A DNA stretch of 64,000 nt from Buttiauxella agrestis (GCF_900446255.1 NZ_UIGI01000001.1:398763-462762); one strand, 5' to 3'; shown: positions 22,040-35,964, counted from the first letter of the stretch. Numbers and translations: made by a program. The notes: generated from the letters alone by a model not told the origin.

Positions 22040-22071
22040 AAAACAAAAATGCCCAGGTGTTTGACCTGGGC
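22040..22071 (-). terminator. Terminator-like hairpin between fmt and rsmB
   Basis: On the minus strand GCCCAGGT-CAAAC-ACCTGGGC (22071-22051) is followed by ATTTTTGTTTTT, starting 18 bases past the fmt stop. It could end or attenuate transcription before rsmB. Confidence 0.7.
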
Positions 22072-22088
22072 GCAAAGAATTTCTTTTA

Positions 22089-23036
22089 TCAGGCGAGGAG
22101 TGCACCTGGCTTAAACCATTCGCTGCGAGAGTTCAGAATATCCTGAGCGCTCATTGCTTTTTTACCTGCGGGTTGAAGCGATTCCAGATTTAAAATCCCT
22201 TCACCTGTTGCCACCTGAATACCCTGCTTACTGGCTTCGATGATTGTTCCAGGGATTGCTTTAGCCGGCTGGTTGATCACGGATGCTTGCCAGATTTTGA
22301 CAGGCTGCCCGTCAATTTCCAGCCAACTCATTGGCCACGGGTTAAATGCACGGATATTGCGCTCGAGCTGTGCCGCGGAAAGTGACCAATCGACGCGGGC
22401 CTCTTCCTTGCTGAGCTTTTCAGCGTAAGTCACTAATTCTTCATTCTGAGTTTCAGGTTTTGCAGTGCCTGCTGCCAACTGACTCAATGTTTCCAGTAAC
22501 CCCTGAGGGCCAAGCTCTGCCAGTTTATCGTACAACGTTGCGCTGGTATCTGTCGCTTCAATCGGGCATGCGAGTTTAACCAGCATATCGCCAGTATCCA
22601 GACCAACATCCATCTGCATGATGGTTACGCCAGTTTCAGCATCACCTGCCCATAATGAGCGCTGGATAGGCGCCGCACCGCGCCAGCGTGGCAGCAGTGA
22701 CCCGTGCACATTGATGCAACCCAGGCGAGGCATATCAAGAACTGCTTTTGGCAGAATCAAACCGTAAGCCACGACGACCATCACATCGGCATCCAGGTTG
22801 GAAACCAATTCCTGATTTTCAGCAGGGCGCAATGACGCAGGTTGAAAAACGGGGATATTCTTTTCCGTAGCCAACACTTTGACAGGACTCGGCATCAGCT
22901 TTTTACCACGTCCAGCGGGCCGGTCGGGTTGTGTGAATACGCCAACGACCTGGTGCTGAGAAGACAACAGCGCGTCTAGATGACGCGCTGCGAAGTCAGG
23001 TGTGCCAGCGAAAATAATACGTAGTGAATCAGACAC
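22089..23036 (-). CDS. fmt: Methionyl-tRNA formyltransferase
   Basis: Transfers a formyl group from 10-formyl-THF to Met-tRNAfMet for initiation. 315 residues, full length. N-terminal Rossmann-type domain with the [15 protein letters not shown] catalytic block (N, H and the later D of DTGD); C-terminal tRNA-contacting barrel from about residue 210. 21 bases after def, which removes the formyl group again; co-transcribed. Confidence 0.98.
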   Translation of the reverse strand: MSDSLRIIFAGTPDFAARHLDALLSSQHQVVGVFTQPDRPAGRGKKLMPSPVKVLATEKNIPVFQPASLRPAENQELVSNLDADVMVVVAYGLILPKAVLDMPRLGCINVHGSLLPRWRGAAPIQRSLWAGDAETGVTIMQMDVGLDTGDMLVKLACPIEATDTSATLYDKLAELGPQGLLETLSQLAAGTAKPETQNEELVTYAEKLSKEEARVDWSLSAAQLERNIRAFNPWPMSWLEIDGQPVKIWQASVINQPAKAIPGTIIEASKQGIQVATGEGILNLESLQPAGKKAMSAQDILNSRSEWFKPGALLA

Positions 23037-23057
23037 ATTATTCCCTTTTGTGATGTA

Positions 23058-23567
23058 TTAGGCGCTCTTATTCAGGCGAGCCATTTTTTCCAGTTTCTGA
23101 CGAATACGCTGACGTTTCAACGGCGAAAGATAATCGACGAAAAGTTTGCCAACCAAGTGATCCATCTCGTGCTGAATACAAATAGCCAGCAGGCCATCAG
23201 CTTCTAGTTCGTACGATTTACCTTCACGATCGAGCGCGCGGATTTTGACTTTTTCCGCACGTGGAACCAGTGCACGTTGTTCAGGAATAGAAAGGCAACC
23301 TTCTTCGATACCTGTTTCACCGCTTTTTTCCAGCAGTTCAGGGTTAATCAACACCAGCCGTTCATCGCGATTCTCGGAAACATCAATCACGATAATACGT
23401 TGATGGATATCCACCTGCGTTGCTGCCAGGCCAATACCTTCCTCTGCGTACATTGTCTCGAACATGTCATCGACAATCCGCTGAATCTCCGCATTCACCT
23501 CTTTAACCGGCGTCGCAACAGTGCGAAGGCGCTCGTCCGGAAAATGTAATACCTGCAAAACTGACAT
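23058..23567 (-). CDS. def: Peptide deformylase
   Basis: Fe(II) hydrolase that removes the formyl group from nascent chains at the ribosome exit. 169 residues, full length. All three motifs are visible: GIGLAATQ (44-51), EGCLS (about 88-92, C is a metal ligand) and HEMDHL (about 132-137, two His ligands and the catalytic Glu). ATG 23567; first gene of def-fmt-rsmB-trkA, divergent from dprA. Confidence 0.98.
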   Translation of the reverse strand: MSVLQVLHFPDERLRTVATPVKEVNAEIQRIVDDMFETMYAEEGIGLAATQVDIHQRIIVIDVSENRDERLVLINPELLEKSGETGIEEGCLSIPEQRALVPRAEKVKIRALDREGKSYELEADGLLAICIQHEMDHLVGKLFVDYLSPLKRQRIRQKLEKMARLNKSA

Positions 23568-23695
23568 AAATATCCAGAGCTGTGTTCAATTGATAGAAAG
23601 ATTATTACCTCTATTCTAGACATTTCCCCGCCTGATTGACAGCATCAGTGACCAATCGCAAGGATTGCTTTTATAGCTTATGGCAGGGGGAAGTT

Positions 23696-24820
23696 ATGCC
23701 AACAAAAGAGATTTGGTTACGCCTTATGGCTGTTCAAAGCTTGAGTGGCGATAAGCTATTAAAAATTGCCCATTTCTTATTGAGTGAGTCGGAGTATTCG
23801 TCATTCTCGCTGGCTAAAGCAGGGATGTCTGCTCCACAGATATCTCAGTTTCTGGCACTCAGTAATAAAGAACTGGAAGCATCATTCAACTGGCTTGAAC
23901 AACCTAATCATCATCTCCTGACTGCAGATGACCCAGCATATCCCGAGCAACTACGGGCAATAGACTGTTACCCCGCAGCGCTATTTGTCGCGGGTGATGT
24001 GGCGCTTCTTTCCAGTAATCAGCTTGCAGTAGTGGGTAATCGCGGCCTTACTCTTTACGGCGAACGTTGGTGCCGGATGTTTTGTGAGCCACTCGCTACC
24101 GCTGGGTTAACAATAACCAGTGGCCTGGCTTTGGGTATTGATGCGGTAGCGCACCGCGCAGCACTCAATGTTCATGGAAAAACCCTCGCGGTATTGGGAA
24201 ACGGTCTGGCAGAAATCTACCCCAAACGGCATAAGCAGTTGGGTCAGCAGATCATTGCTGAAGGAGGGACGGTAGTATCTGAGTTTCCACTTACGACCTC
24301 GCCGTATCCTGGTAACTTCCCTCGCAGAAATCGCATCATTAGCGGGCTAAGCCGGGCAGTATTTGTTGTGGAGGCGAGTGAGCGCAGCGGTTCGTTGGTT
24401 ACAGCGCGTTATGCCCTCGAACAAGGCCGTGAACTATTTGCATTACCTGGGGCCGTGGGTAGCCCGGGGAGTGAAGGCCCGCATTGGTTGATTAAGCAGG
24501 GGGCAACTCTTGTGAGTCATCCTACAGATATTCTCGAGTATCTAGAAAACGAACTGCAATGGCTTCCGCCACCTCACAAAGCATTAATATATTCACACAA
24601 TGAAGGGGATCGCACATTGCCATTTCCTGAGCTGTTGGCTAACGTAGGAGATGAGGTTACACCTGTTGACGTCGTCGCTGAACGTGCCGGCCAACCTGTG
24701 CCAGTTACGGTAGCCCAGCTACTCGAACTGGAGTTAGCAGGATGGATCGCAGCTGTACCCGGCGGCTATGTCCGATTGAGGAGGGCATGCCATGTTCGAC
24801 GTACTAATGTACTTATTTGA
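23696..24820 (+). CDS. dprA: DNA-processing protein DprA (Smf)
   Basis: Loads RecA on incoming single-stranded DNA in competent bacteria; in enterics its role is less clear. ATG at 23696 behind AGGGGGAAG gives 374 residues, starting [11 protein letters not shown] as in E. coli; an in-frame TTG at 23636 is rejected. SAM-like N-terminal domain, Rossmann core (about 105-290, with [23 protein letters not shown] and SGSLVTA), C-terminal winged helix (about 315-370). The usual GSR in the phosphate loop reads GNR here ([12 protein letters not shown]). The last 29 bases overlap smg. Confidence 0.95.
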   Translation: MPTKEIWLRLMAVQSLSGDKLLKIAHFLLSESEYSSFSLAKAGMSAPQISQFLALSNKELEASFNWLEQPNHHLLTADDPAYPEQLRAIDCYPAALFVAGDVALLSSNQLAVVGNRGLTLYGERWCRMFCEPLATAGLTITSGLALGIDAVAHRAALNVHGKTLAVLGNGLAEIYPKRHKQLGQQIIAEGGTVVSEFPLTTSPYPGNFPRRNRIISGLSRAVFVVEASERSGSLVTARYALEQGRELFALPGAVGSPGSEGPHWLIKQGATLVSHPTDILEYLENELQWLPPPHKALIYSHNEGDRTLPFPELLANVGDEVTPVDVVAERAGQPVPVTVAQLLELELAGWIAAVPGGYVRLRRACHVRRTNVLI

Positions 24821-25265
24821 AACCTACATCCACAACGAAGTGGAAATGCGAGTTGATCAAGATAAATTAACGCGTGATCTCGCCGACGCTGGTTTTGATC
24901 ACGAAGACATTTATAACGCTCTTGTATGGCTTGAAAAACTGGCAGACTATCAAGAGGGTCTGACAGAACCCATGCAACTGGCCGCTGACCCGCTTTCTAT
25001 GCGGATCTATACCGCAGAAGAATGCCAGCGACTTGATGCGACTTGCCGGGGGTTTTTACTGTTCCTGGAACAGATTCAGGTGCTGAACCTCGAAACTCGT
25101 GAAATGGTCATTGAACGAGTATTGGCGCTAGACACCGCTGAGTTTGAGCTGGAAGACTTAAAGTGGGTAGTGCTAATGGTACTGTTCAATATTCCGGGTT
25201 GCGAAAACGCATATCAGCAAATGGAAGAATTACTCTTCGAAGTAAATGAAGGTATGCTGCACTAA
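24792..25265 (+). CDS. smg: DUF494 family protein Smg
   Basis: Conserved acidic alpha-helical protein of unknown function, always next to dprA in enterics. 157 residues, full length; [17 protein letters not shown] start and the [16 protein letters not shown] block are the family signature. Its start lies within the dprA 3' end (29-base overlap), indicating translational coupling. No catalytic motif seen. Confidence 0.95.
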   Translation: MFDVLMYLFETYIHNEVEMRVDQDKLTRDLADAGFDHEDIYNALVWLEKLADYQEGLTEPMQLAADPLSMRIYTAEECQRLDATCRGFLLFLEQIQVLNLETREMVIERVLALDTAEFELEDLKWVVLMVLFNIPGCENAYQQMEELLFEVNEGMLH

Positions 25266-25289
25266 ATTAAAGTCGCAGCATGGGATGTT

Positions 25290-25832
25290 ATGACCAAATC
25301 AGCACTGTTCACTGTGCCTAAAAATGAACCCTGTCCACAATGCGGGGCAGGGTTAGTGATTCGTTCCGGTAAACATGGCCCTTTTCTTGGCTGTTCTCAT
25401 TACCCGGAATGTGATTATGTGCGCCCGCTAAAAAACCAGGCTGACGCCCATATAGTTAAAGTACTGGAAGGCCAGCTCTGCCCGTTATGCCAGGAGAACC
25501 TTGTTCTACGCCAGGGGCGTTTTGGCATGTTCATTGGTTGTAGCAACTATCCTTCCTGCGAACACACGGAAGTCATCGATAAACCTGATGAAACGGCAAT
25601 TAGCTGCCCGCAATGCCAGCAGGGGAAATTAGTCCAGCGCCGTTCTCGATTTGGCAAAACATTTTGGTCTTGTGATAGCTACCCGACATGTCAGTTTGTT
25701 ATCAACAGCAAACCGGAAGCGGGCGAATGCCCTGTATGTCACTATCCTTTACTTATCGAAAAGAAAACCGCACAGGGCTTAAAACATTTCTGTGCCAGTA
25801 AACAATGTGGAAAGCCGGTAACGGCGGAATAA
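25290..25832 (+). CDS. yrdD: Topoisomerase-type zinc-finger protein YrdD
   Basis: 180 residues made of repeated C4 zinc-ribbon units like the C-terminal domains of topoisomerase I. Cysteine clusters are CPQC...GCSHYPEC near 15-40, CPLC...GCSNYPSC near 64-90, CPQC...CDSYPTC near 108-134, and a degenerate fourth CPVC...CASKQC. Predicted to bind single-stranded nucleic acid; there is no catalytic domain. It is in the dprA-smg-yrdD-tsaC-aroE-yrdB run. Its specific role is not known. Confidence 0.93.
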   Translation: MTKSALFTVPKNEPCPQCGAGLVIRSGKHGPFLGCSHYPECDYVRPLKNQADAHIVKVLEGQLCPLCQENLVLRQGRFGMFIGCSNYPSCEHTEVIDKPDETAISCPQCQQGKLVQRRSRFGKTFWSCDSYPTCQFVINSKPEAGECPVCHYPLLIEKKTAQGLKHFCASKQCGKPVTAE

Positions 25833-25838
25833 AAGCTT

Positions 25839-26411
25839 GTGAAGACAAACCTGCAAAAAGAGCAACTCGTAGAGATCGTTGCCGCCTTAAAAGAACAACA
25901 AGTCATCGCTTATCCAACCGAAGCTGTATTCGGTGTCGGTTGTGATCCTGACAGTGAATTAGCCGTTACGCGTTTGCTTGAGTTAAAACATCGTCCTGTC
26001 GACAAAGGCCTGATTCTGATTGCTGCGAATTTCGAGCAACTAGTTCCTTATATAGATAGTTCCGCACTTTCACAAAAGCAGACAGAAGATGTGTTTTCTT
26101 GCTGGCCAGGACCAGTGACTTTTGTCTTTCCTGCGCTTCCTTCAACGCCGCGCTGGCTAACGGGTCGGTTTGATTCCCTGGCTGTGAGAGTCACTGACCA
26201 TCCTTTAGTTCGCGATTTATGCGAGGCGTTTGGCAAACCTTTGGTTTCCACCAGTGCCAACTTATCCGGCCTACCTCCGTGTCGCACTGCCGATGAAGTC
26301 TCGCTGCAATTTGGCGATAACTTCCCGGTATTGCGTGGTGATACCGGAGGCCGCCAGAATCCTTCTGAAATTCGTGACGCTTTGACCGGCGAACTTTTCC
26401 GCCAAGGGTAA
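25839..26411 (+). CDS. tsaC: Threonylcarbamoyl-AMP synthase TsaC
   Basis: Makes threonylcarbamoyl-adenylate from threonine, bicarbonate and ATP, the first step of the t6A37 modification of ANN-decoding tRNAs such as the tRNA-Ile and tRNA-Thr encoded here. 190 residues, YrdC/Sua5 fold; [14 protein letters not shown], the RPVDKGLI block and STSANLSG are the nucleotide-binding features. The start is GTG at 25839, six bases after yrdD. Confidence 0.96.
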   Translation: MKTNLQKEQLVEIVAALKEQQVIAYPTEAVFGVGCDPDSELAVTRLLELKHRPVDKGLILIAANFEQLVPYIDSSALSQKQTEDVFSCWPGPVTFVFPALPSTPRWLTGRFDSLAVRVTDHPLVRDLCEAFGKPLVSTSANLSGLPPCRTADEVSLQFGDNFPVLRGDTGGRQNPSEIRDALTGELFRQG

Positions 26412-26419
26412 TTTAGTTA

Positions 26420-27238
26420 ATGGAAACCTTTGCCGTTTTTGGTAACCCAATTCAGCACAGCAAATCACCGCAAATACACAAGATGTTTGCTGAACAACTA
26501 ACTATCGAGCATCCATATGGTCGCGTGTTGGCACCTGTTGATGCTTTTATTGAAACACTGGAGCAATTTTTCCAGGCTGGCGGCAAAGGCATCAACATTA
26601 CCGTTCCTTTTAAGGAGCAGGCATTCGCTCGGGCAGATGAACTGACTGAACGTGCAGCTTTAGCCGGAGCGGTGAATACTCTCAAACGTCTGGAAGATGG
26701 TCGTCTGTTGGGGGATAACACTGACGGTATTGGGTTGTTAACCGACCTGGAACGTTTGTCGTTCATTAAACCGAGGCAGCGCATTTTGTTGTTAGGTGCT
26801 GGTGGAGCGGCAAGAGGGGTATTATTGCCACTGCTTTCACTTGATTGCGCAGTAACGATAGTTAACCGAACCTTTTCCCGAGCACAAGAACTCGCACAAC
26901 TCTTTAGCCACACTGGAAGTGTTAAGGCGTTGGCGCAATGTGACCTCGATGGCCATGAATTTGATCTCATTATCAATGCGACTTCGAGTGGAATCGCTGG
27001 TGACATTCCAGCGATCCCAGCGTCGCTGCTTTCGCACAACGTTTATTGCTACGACATGTTCTACCAAAAGGGTGAAACCCCCTTCCTGCTTTGGTGCAAA
27101 CAACACGGCGTTCAACACTACGCTGACGGTTTGGGGATGTTGGTGGGGCAAGCTGCGCATGCATTTTTACTGTGGCATGGAGTATTACCTGAAATCACAC
27201 CCGTGATAGAAAAGCTAAAACAGGAAATGTTGCAGTGA
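26420..27238 (+). CDS. aroE: Shikimate dehydrogenase (NADP)
   Basis: Reduces 3-dehydroshikimate to shikimate in aromatic amino-acid synthesis; aroQ, the step before, is at 46993. 272 residues, full length. Substrate-binding start [15 protein letters not shown], catalytic K in NITVPFKE (about residue 65), D in NTDGIGL (about 102), NADP loop GAGGAARG (about 127-134) and NRTFSRAQ. Its stop overlaps the yrdB GTG start. Confidence 0.98.
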   Translation: METFAVFGNPIQHSKSPQIHKMFAEQLTIEHPYGRVLAPVDAFIETLEQFFQAGGKGINITVPFKEQAFARADELTERAALAGAVNTLKRLEDGRLLGDNTDGIGLLTDLERLSFIKPRQRILLLGAGGAARGVLLPLLSLDCAVTIVNRTFSRAQELAQLFSHTGSVKALAQCDLDGHEFDLIINATSSGIAGDIPAIPASLLSHNVYCYDMFYQKGETPFLLWCKQHGVQHYADGLGMLVGQAAHAFLLWHGVLPEITPVIEKLKQEMLQ

Positions 27239-27492
27239 ACCAGGCGATCCAGTTTCCCGATCGTGAATGGTGGGACGATAAGTGTCAGGCTATTTGTTTT
27301 CCTGCGGTAGTAAATGGGTTTCAGGTGATGTGCGGCATTTCCGGGGAGATTATCGCCAGCCGCTATGGTGGCGATAATAATGAATCATGGCTCGAGCACT
27401 TCCGTCTTCATCGTTGGGACCTGGAAGAAGAAGCTGAGGCAATGATTGTCGAAGACGAAGATGACGATCAAGGCTGGGTCTGGCTTTCCTGA
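27235..27492 (+). CDS. yrdB: DUF1488 family protein YrdB
   Basis: 85 residues, acidic; starts GTG at 27235 inside the aroE stop (GTGA), so it is coupled to aro[23 protein letters not shown] is the recognisable family segment. Function unknown. Its last 25 bases overlap the convergent yrdA. Confidence 0.92.
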   Translation: MNQAIQFPDREWWDDKCQAICFPAVVNGFQVMCGISGEIIASRYGGDNNESWLEHFRLHRWDLEEEAEAMIVEDEDDDQGWVWLS

Positions 27493-28022
27493 GCGAGGTA
27501 TTCATCTTTCCATCGTACATAGTTATTGGCTGAGTATTTTAAGCCTTCCCGTTCTTCTGATGTGAGTGGGCGAATCTGTTTAACCGGGCTACCCAAATAA
27601 AGGTAACCACTTTCAAGTCGCTTGTGTTGTGGCACCAGACTTCCCGCACCAATCATTACGTCATCTTCTATTACTACACCATCCAGCAAAATCGATCCCA
27701 TACCGACAAGCACGCGATTGCCAATAGTGCAGCCGTGCAGCATGACCTTGTGTCCAACAGTTACATCTTCACCAACAACTAGCGGGTTACCTTCCGGGTT
27801 GTAGGCGGATTTATGCGTGACGTGCAGAACACTGCCATCCTGAATGTTGCTACGAGCACCAATAGCGACATAGTTTACGTCACCACGAATGGCGACTAGC
27901 GGCCAAATACTCACATCATCGGCAAGACGTACATCGCCAATGACGACACTGGAACTATCAAGCATCACTCGTTGGCCGACTTTAGGGTAAGTTTTTTGAA
28001 AAGGTCGTAATACTGCGGACAT
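27468..28022 (-). CDS. yrdA: Gamma-carbonic-anhydrase-like hexapeptide protein YrdA
   Basis: Left-handed beta-helix protein of the gamma-class carbonic anhydrase family. ATG at 28022 gives 184 residues (MSAVLRPFQKTYP); the open frame continues upstream but the family starts here. Hexapeptide repeats run from about residue 25 to 140 and contain metal-ligand histidines in HVTHKS and VGHKVMLHGC. Enzymatic activity has not been settled for E. coli YrdA. Note that a second, unrelated alpha-class carbonic anhydrase is at 41535. Confidence 0.95.
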   Translation of the reverse strand: MSAVLRPFQKTYPKVGQRVMLDSSSVVIGDVRLADDVSIWPLVAIRGDVNYVAIGARSNIQDGSVLHVTHKSAYNPEGNPLVVGEDVTVGHKVMLHGCTIGNRVLVGMGSILLDGVVIEDDVMIGAGSLVPQHKRLESGYLYLGSPVKQIRPLTSEEREGLKYSANNYVRWKDEYLAQESQTQP

Positions 28023-28174
28023 AAATACCTCTGGAAGTTCTCTTCGTAGATAGACTGTGGCTGCTTTCTGAACCGAAGGCAAGAAGGGAAACCGTCAAAA
28101 ACAGGGCAGATCGAACACGATCGCAGCGAAAAGGGCGAAAACTAATCAGTCAGTAGAAAAGATCGAAAAAAGGG

Positions 28175-28202
28175 TTGTGCAATAAAAAGAGATCCCTATA
28201 AT
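28175..28202 (+). promoter_or_regulatory. rRNA operon promoter P1
   Basis: TTGTGC (28175-28180), 16-base spacer, TATAAT (28197-28202), GCGCC discriminator. The AT-rich AGAAAAGATCGAAAAAAGGG just upstream fits an UP element, and the region 28023-28170 would hold Fis sites (Fis is encoded at 39873). No gene is seen between 28023 and 28532. Confidence 0.95.
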
Positions 28203-28283
28203 GCGCCTCCATCGACACGGAACATGTGAACAACATCACAGAGTAACGGCGGCGATGAGAGTCAAATATCCTGAAATTAAGGG

Positions 28284-28311
28284 TTGACTCTGAAAGAGGA
28301 AAGCGTAATAT
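28284..28311 (+). promoter_or_regulatory. rRNA operon promoter P2
   Basis: TTGACT (28284-28289), 16-base spacer and TAATAT (28306-28311), followed by a GCGCC discriminator, about 110 bases after P1. The spacing is the usual rrn arrangement. Confidence 0.92.
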
Positions 28312-28350
28312 GCGCCACCTCGAGTTAGCAAGCGAAAGCGCCTGACTCAC

Positions 28351-28362
28351 TGCTCTTTAACA
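28351..28362 (+). promoter_or_regulatory. boxA antitermination site in the rRNA leader
   Basis: TGCTCTTTAACA is the enteric boxA, read by NusB-S10 (rpsJ product). It lies 40 bases after P2 in the leader. Confidence 0.93.
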
Positions 28363-28532
28363 ATTTATCAGACAATCTGTGTGGGCACTCGCAGGATTGA
28401 TATCTCAGATACCTTCGGGTATCAAAAAAATATCAAGTCTTGAAGAGTGACCAAGCAGTAATTCATTTAGTTGAATTATTACGAAAGTTAATTTTTGAGC
28501 ACCGCTTCACGAGTTGAAGCAAATCAAGCTTT

Positions 28533-30072
<1,540 letters not shown>

Positions 30073-30141
30073 CCTAATAGATACGAACTTGCGTAGTGCT
30101 CACACAGATTGTCTGATAGAAAACGAGCAGTAAAACCTTAT

Positions 30142-30218
<77 letters not shown>

Positions 30219-30300
30219 AATTCTCCGCTATCCTGCGTTACAGCATCACTCGCATATTTCAATATGCTTCGTGACGCTGCGCCTTGACTAGCGAATAATT
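30219..30300 (+). repeat. Long imperfect hairpin block between tRNA-Ile and tRNA-Ala
   Basis: 82 bases that fold on themselves: AATT (30219/30297), CGCTA/TAGCG (30226-30230 and 30289-30293), CAGC/GCTG (30241-30244 and 30276-30279), TCAC/GTGA (30246-30249 and 30271-30274), GCATA/TATGC (30252-30256 and 30263-30267), loop TTTCAA. The spacer between these tRNAs is much shorter in E. coli rrnD. It resembles the mobile rsl (ribosomal spacer loop) blocks described in enteric spacers; the family match is not verified. Confidence 0.7.
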
Positions 30301-30331
30301 CACGGTAAATCAAAGGTTTTACGAAATCGAT

Positions 30332-30407
30332 GGGGCTATAGCTCAGCTGGGAGAGCGCCTGCCTTGCACGCAGGAGGTCAGCGGTTCGATCCCGCTTAGC
30401 TCCACCA
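30332..30407 (+). tRNA. alaU: tRNA-Ala (TGC)
   Basis: 76 bases with encoded CCA; anticodon TGC at 30365-30367; GGGGCTA/TAGCTCC acceptor stem and GGTTCGATCC T-arm. Confidence 0.98.
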
Positions 30408-30614
30408 TCATTTCATGCTCACCCAATACTTCTAAGTGTACTGTTTAACAGTGTGCTGAGAAGTATTTGCTCTTTAAAAATCCGGAACAAGCTGAAAATT
30501 GAAACGACACACTGTTTTCTTTCTCCGTAATAAGAAAGGAAAATGCGGTGTGTTCGAGTCTCTCAAATTTTCACAACATACGATTGTGTCTTACGAGACA
30601 TCTTCGGGTTGTGA
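30408..30614 (+). other. 16S-23S spacer, tRNA-Ala to 23S: hairpins and boxA
   Basis: Contains ATACTTCT/AGAAGTAT (30426-30433 and 30459-30466) around an inner ACTGTTTAACAGT, then boxA TGCTCTTTAAAAA (30468-30480), then a long hairpin from TGAAAATT (about 30493) to CAAATTTTCA (about 30572) with inner arms ACACAC/GTGTGT and TTTCTTTCT/AGAAAGGAAA. boxA serves antitermination into 23S; the long hairpin is larger than the one I recall in E. coli. No gene. Confidence 0.8.
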
Positions 30615-33523
<2,909 letters not shown>

Positions 33524-33634
33524 ACAACACCGAAGGTGTTTTGGTTGAGAGACTAAGATATTTGATTTTCAGCTTGAACCGAGATTTTAAGTCGATGGTT
33601 ATGTGAATAACATAACGGTTGATGAAACAGAATA

Positions 33635-33754
33635 TGCCTGGCGGCAGTAGCGCGGTGGTCCCACCTGACCCCATGCCGAACTCAGAAGTGAAACGCCGTA
33701 GCGCCGATGGTAGTGTGGGGTCTCCCCATGCGAGAGTAGGGAACTGCCAGGCTC
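33635..33754 (+). rRNA. rrf: 5S ribosomal RNA, first copy
   Basis: 120 bases from TGCCTGGCGGC to TGCCAGGCT with pairing ends. It differs from the second copy only at the last base. Confidence 0.98.
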
Positions 33755-33767
33755 CAAATTAAAGTGT

Positions 33768-33843
33768 GCTGATATGGCTCAGTTGGTAGAGCGCACCCTT
33801 GGTAAGGGTGAGGTCCCCAGTTCGACTCTGGGTATCAGCACCA
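33768..33843 (+). tRNA. thrV: tRNA-Thr (GGT)
   Basis: 76 bases with encoded CCA; anticodon GGT at 33801-33803; acceptor GCTGATA/TATCAGC. Distal tRNA of the operon between the two 5S genes, as in E. coli rrnD. Confidence 0.98.
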
Positions 33844-33879
33844 GTTTTTAGGTTAATGTTCGGCGCTGGATAAAGAATT

Positions 33880-33999
33880 TGCCTGGCGGCAGTAGCGCGG
33901 TGGTCCCACCTGACCCCATGCCGAACTCAGAAGTGAAACGCCGTAGCGCCGATGGTAGTGTGGGGTCTCCCCATGCGAGAGTAGGGAACTGCCAGGCTT
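33880..33999 (+). rRNA. rrf: 5S ribosomal RNA, second copy
   Basis: 120 bases, identical to the copy at 33635 except the terminal base. The duplicated 5S with an intervening thrV is the rrnD hallmark. Confidence 0.98.
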
Positions 34000-34008
34000 C
34001 AAATAAAC

Positions 34009-34042
34009 AAAAAGGCCATCCTTTCGGATGGCCTTTTTGTTA
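34009..34042 (+). terminator. rRNA operon terminator T1
   Basis: Perfect AAAAAGGCCATCC/GGATGGCCTTTTT stem (34009-34021 and 34026-34038) with tetraloop TTTC, 10 bases after the last 5S. Confidence 0.95.
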
Positions 34043-34060
34043 TGGATTTTTGTCAGGAAA

Positions 34061-34088
34061 ATAAGGCCACTGTCGTGGCCTTTATCTT
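34061..34088. terminator. Second terminator hairpin, rRNA T2 / end of yhdZ
   Basis: AAGGCCAC/GTGGCCTT (34063-34070 and 34075-34082) with loop TGTC, then TATCTTT on the plus strand; on the minus strand TTATTTT follows, so it may also serve the convergent yhdZ. Confidence 0.75.
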
Positions 34089-34094
34089 TAAATA

Positions 34095-34853
34095 TCAATG
34101 AATAACCTGAGATAAGAAAGCTCTGGTACGCTCCGACTTCGGATGTGCAAAGAACTCATCCGGGGGCGCTTGTTCAACAATTTCCCCTCGATCCATAAAG
34201 ATAACTCTATCAGCTACCGTTCGCGCAAAGCCCATTTCGTGTGTTACACACAACATCGTCATGCCAGATTCTGCCAGGCCAATCATCGTATCAAGCACTT
34301 CTTTAACCATCTCAGGATCGAGTGCAGAAGTGGGTTCATCAAACAGCATGATCTTGGGCTTCATACATAACGAGCGAGCAATCGCCACACGCTGCTGTTG
34401 CCCACCAGAGATTTGTCCTGGGAATTTATGCGCGTGCTCGGCAATTCGCACGCGTTCCAGGTAATGCATTGCTAGTGCTTCGGCCTCTTTCCTGGGCATT
34501 TTGCGCACCCAAATCGGGGCAAGCGTGCAGTTTTGCAGTACGGTCAGATGTGGGAAAAGGTTAAAGTGCTGAAATACCATACCAACCTCAGTCCGCACCT
34601 TCTCTATATTGCGCAAATCATCATTCAGCTCGGTTCCATCAACGACAATACGTCCTTGTTGATGCTCTTCCAGGTGGTTTATACAACGAATTGTTGTTGA
34701 TTTACCTGAACCGGAAGGGCCGCATAGAACTATGCGTTCACCTTGTTTGACCTTCAGATTAATATCTTTCAGTACGTGAAATTGCCCGTACCACTTATTA
34801 ACATTCTCCAGCATGATCATCGCATCAGCGGGTTGCATAGTCATTTGGCTCAT
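34095..34853 (-). CDS. yhdZ: Amino-acid ABC transporter ATP-binding protein
   Basis: Cytosolic ATPase driving the polar amino-acid importer encoded upstream. 252 residues, PAAT-family length. Walker [10 protein letters not shown] near 46-54, Q-loop, ABC signature ISGGQQQ near 147, Walker B IMLFDEP near 170-176 and the switch histidine in CVTHEMGF. Homologous to AapP of Rhizobium. Last gene of yhdW-X-Y-Z, 10 bases after yhdY, convergent with the rRNA operon. Confidence 0.96.
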   Translation of the reverse strand: MSQMTMQPADAMIMLENVNKWYGQFHVLKDINLKVKQGERIVLCGPSGSGKSTTIRCINHLEEHQQGRIVVDGTELNDDLRNIEKVRTEVGMVFQHFNLFPHLTVLQNCTLAPIWVRKMPRKEAEALAMHYLERVRIAEHAHKFPGQISGGQQQRVAIARSLCMKPKIMLFDEPTSALDPEMVKEVLDTMIGLAESGMTMLCVTHEMGFARTVADRVIFMDRGEIVEQAPPDEFFAHPKSERTRAFLSQVIH

Positions 34854-34863
34854 TTATTCATCC

Positions 34864-35964
34864 TCAGTGCGGTGCTCTTCCGGTGTTAAAACGTTTTTCA
34901 AGATGCTGGCTATAGCGCGACATACTGAAGCAGAAAATCCAGTAGATAAGCGCGGCAAAAACATATCCTTCAGTCGACATGCCTAGCCAGGCGGGATCAA
35001 CCGTGGCTTGTTGCACGCTACTAAAGAGATCAAACAAGCCAATAATGATCACCAGGCTGGTGTCTTTGAATAGGGCGATAATGGTATTAACCAGGCCAGG
35101 AATGACCATTTTTAGGGCCTGAGGTAAGATAACTAGCCCCTGTGTTTTCCAGTACCCCAGCGCCAGAGATTCCGCCGCTTCATACTGTCCTTTTGGTAGC
35201 GCCTGTAAGCCGCCACGTACAACTTCTGCCACATAGGCCGACTGGAACAAAATCACGCCAACCAATGCGCGGATCAATTTATCAATGCTTGTCCCTTCGG
35301 ATAGAAATAACGGCAGCATGACGGATGACATAAACAACACGGTAATTAGCGGTACACCGCGCCAGAATTCAATAAACACCACCGACAAAATTCTGACGAC
35401 AGGCATTGTTGAACGGCGGCCTAATGCCAATAAGATCCCCAGCGGCAATGCTCCGGCGATCCCAACGGATGCAATGATCAGCGTTAAAGTTAACCCTCCC
35501 CACTGACGTGTTTCGACACGATCCAACCCTAAAAAACCACCGTACAATAAACCCCAAACAACTAATGGATAGACGACTGCCCACACCGCGATATATCGCC
35601 CCCGACGCGGCATCGCATTCCAGAACATAGGAATGATGGAAGCCAGGCCAATCAAAAGCGCCAGGTTAATTCGCCAGCGCTGATCATGAGGGTAAAGTCC
35701 GTACATAAATTGCCCAAAACGTGCATGGATAAACACCCAGCAAGCGCCTTCTTTGGTGCAATCAGCGCGGCTATCGCCTATCCAATTCGCCTGGAAAACC
35801 GTCCAGTTTAACAATGGCGGGATCAGCTCCCACATCATCCACAAACAGAAAATAGTCAGTAAGCTATTAGACCAGCTTGAAAAGAGATTCTTGCGTACCC
35901 ATTGTACAGCTCCGGACCGAACAGCTTTTGGGCGCGCGTGATGTGACATCAATACTTTTGTCAT
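34864..35964 (-). CDS. yhdY: Amino-acid ABC transporter permease (AapM-like)
   Basis: Inner-membrane permease of the importer. 366 residues, much longer than typical PAAT permeases because of an N-terminal extension and periplasmic loop (DSRADCTKEGACW-like region about 70-95) before the binding-protein-dependent transport domain. The EAA loop that meets the ATPase is seen in QYEAAESLALGYWKTQGLVILPQA. Forms the channel with YhdX. Spacing to yhdX is 9 bases. Confidence 0.95.
   Translation of the reverse strand: MTKVLMSHHARPKAVRSGAVQWVRKNLFSSWSNSLLTIFCLWMMWELIPPLLNWTVFQANWIGDSRADCTKEGACWVFIHARFGQFMYGLYPHDQRWRINLALLIGLASIIPMFWNAMPRRGRYIAVWAVVYPLVVWGLLYGGFLGLDRVETRQWGGLTLTLIIASVGIAGALPLGILLALGRRSTMPVVRILSVVFIEFWRGVPLITVLFMSSVMLPLFLSEGTSIDKLIRALVGVILFQSAYVAEVVRGGLQALPKGQYEAAESLALGYWKTQGLVILPQALKMVIPGLVNTIIALFKDTSLVIIIGLFDLFSSVQQATVDPAWLGMSTEGYVFAALIYWIFCFSMSRYSQHLEKRFNTGRAPH

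Noticed and set aside
33635-33999. Tandem 5S genes as a recent duplication of interest
   Set aside because: The rrf-thrV-rrf arrangement is the ordinary rrnD layout in enterics; near-identity is explained by gene conversion.
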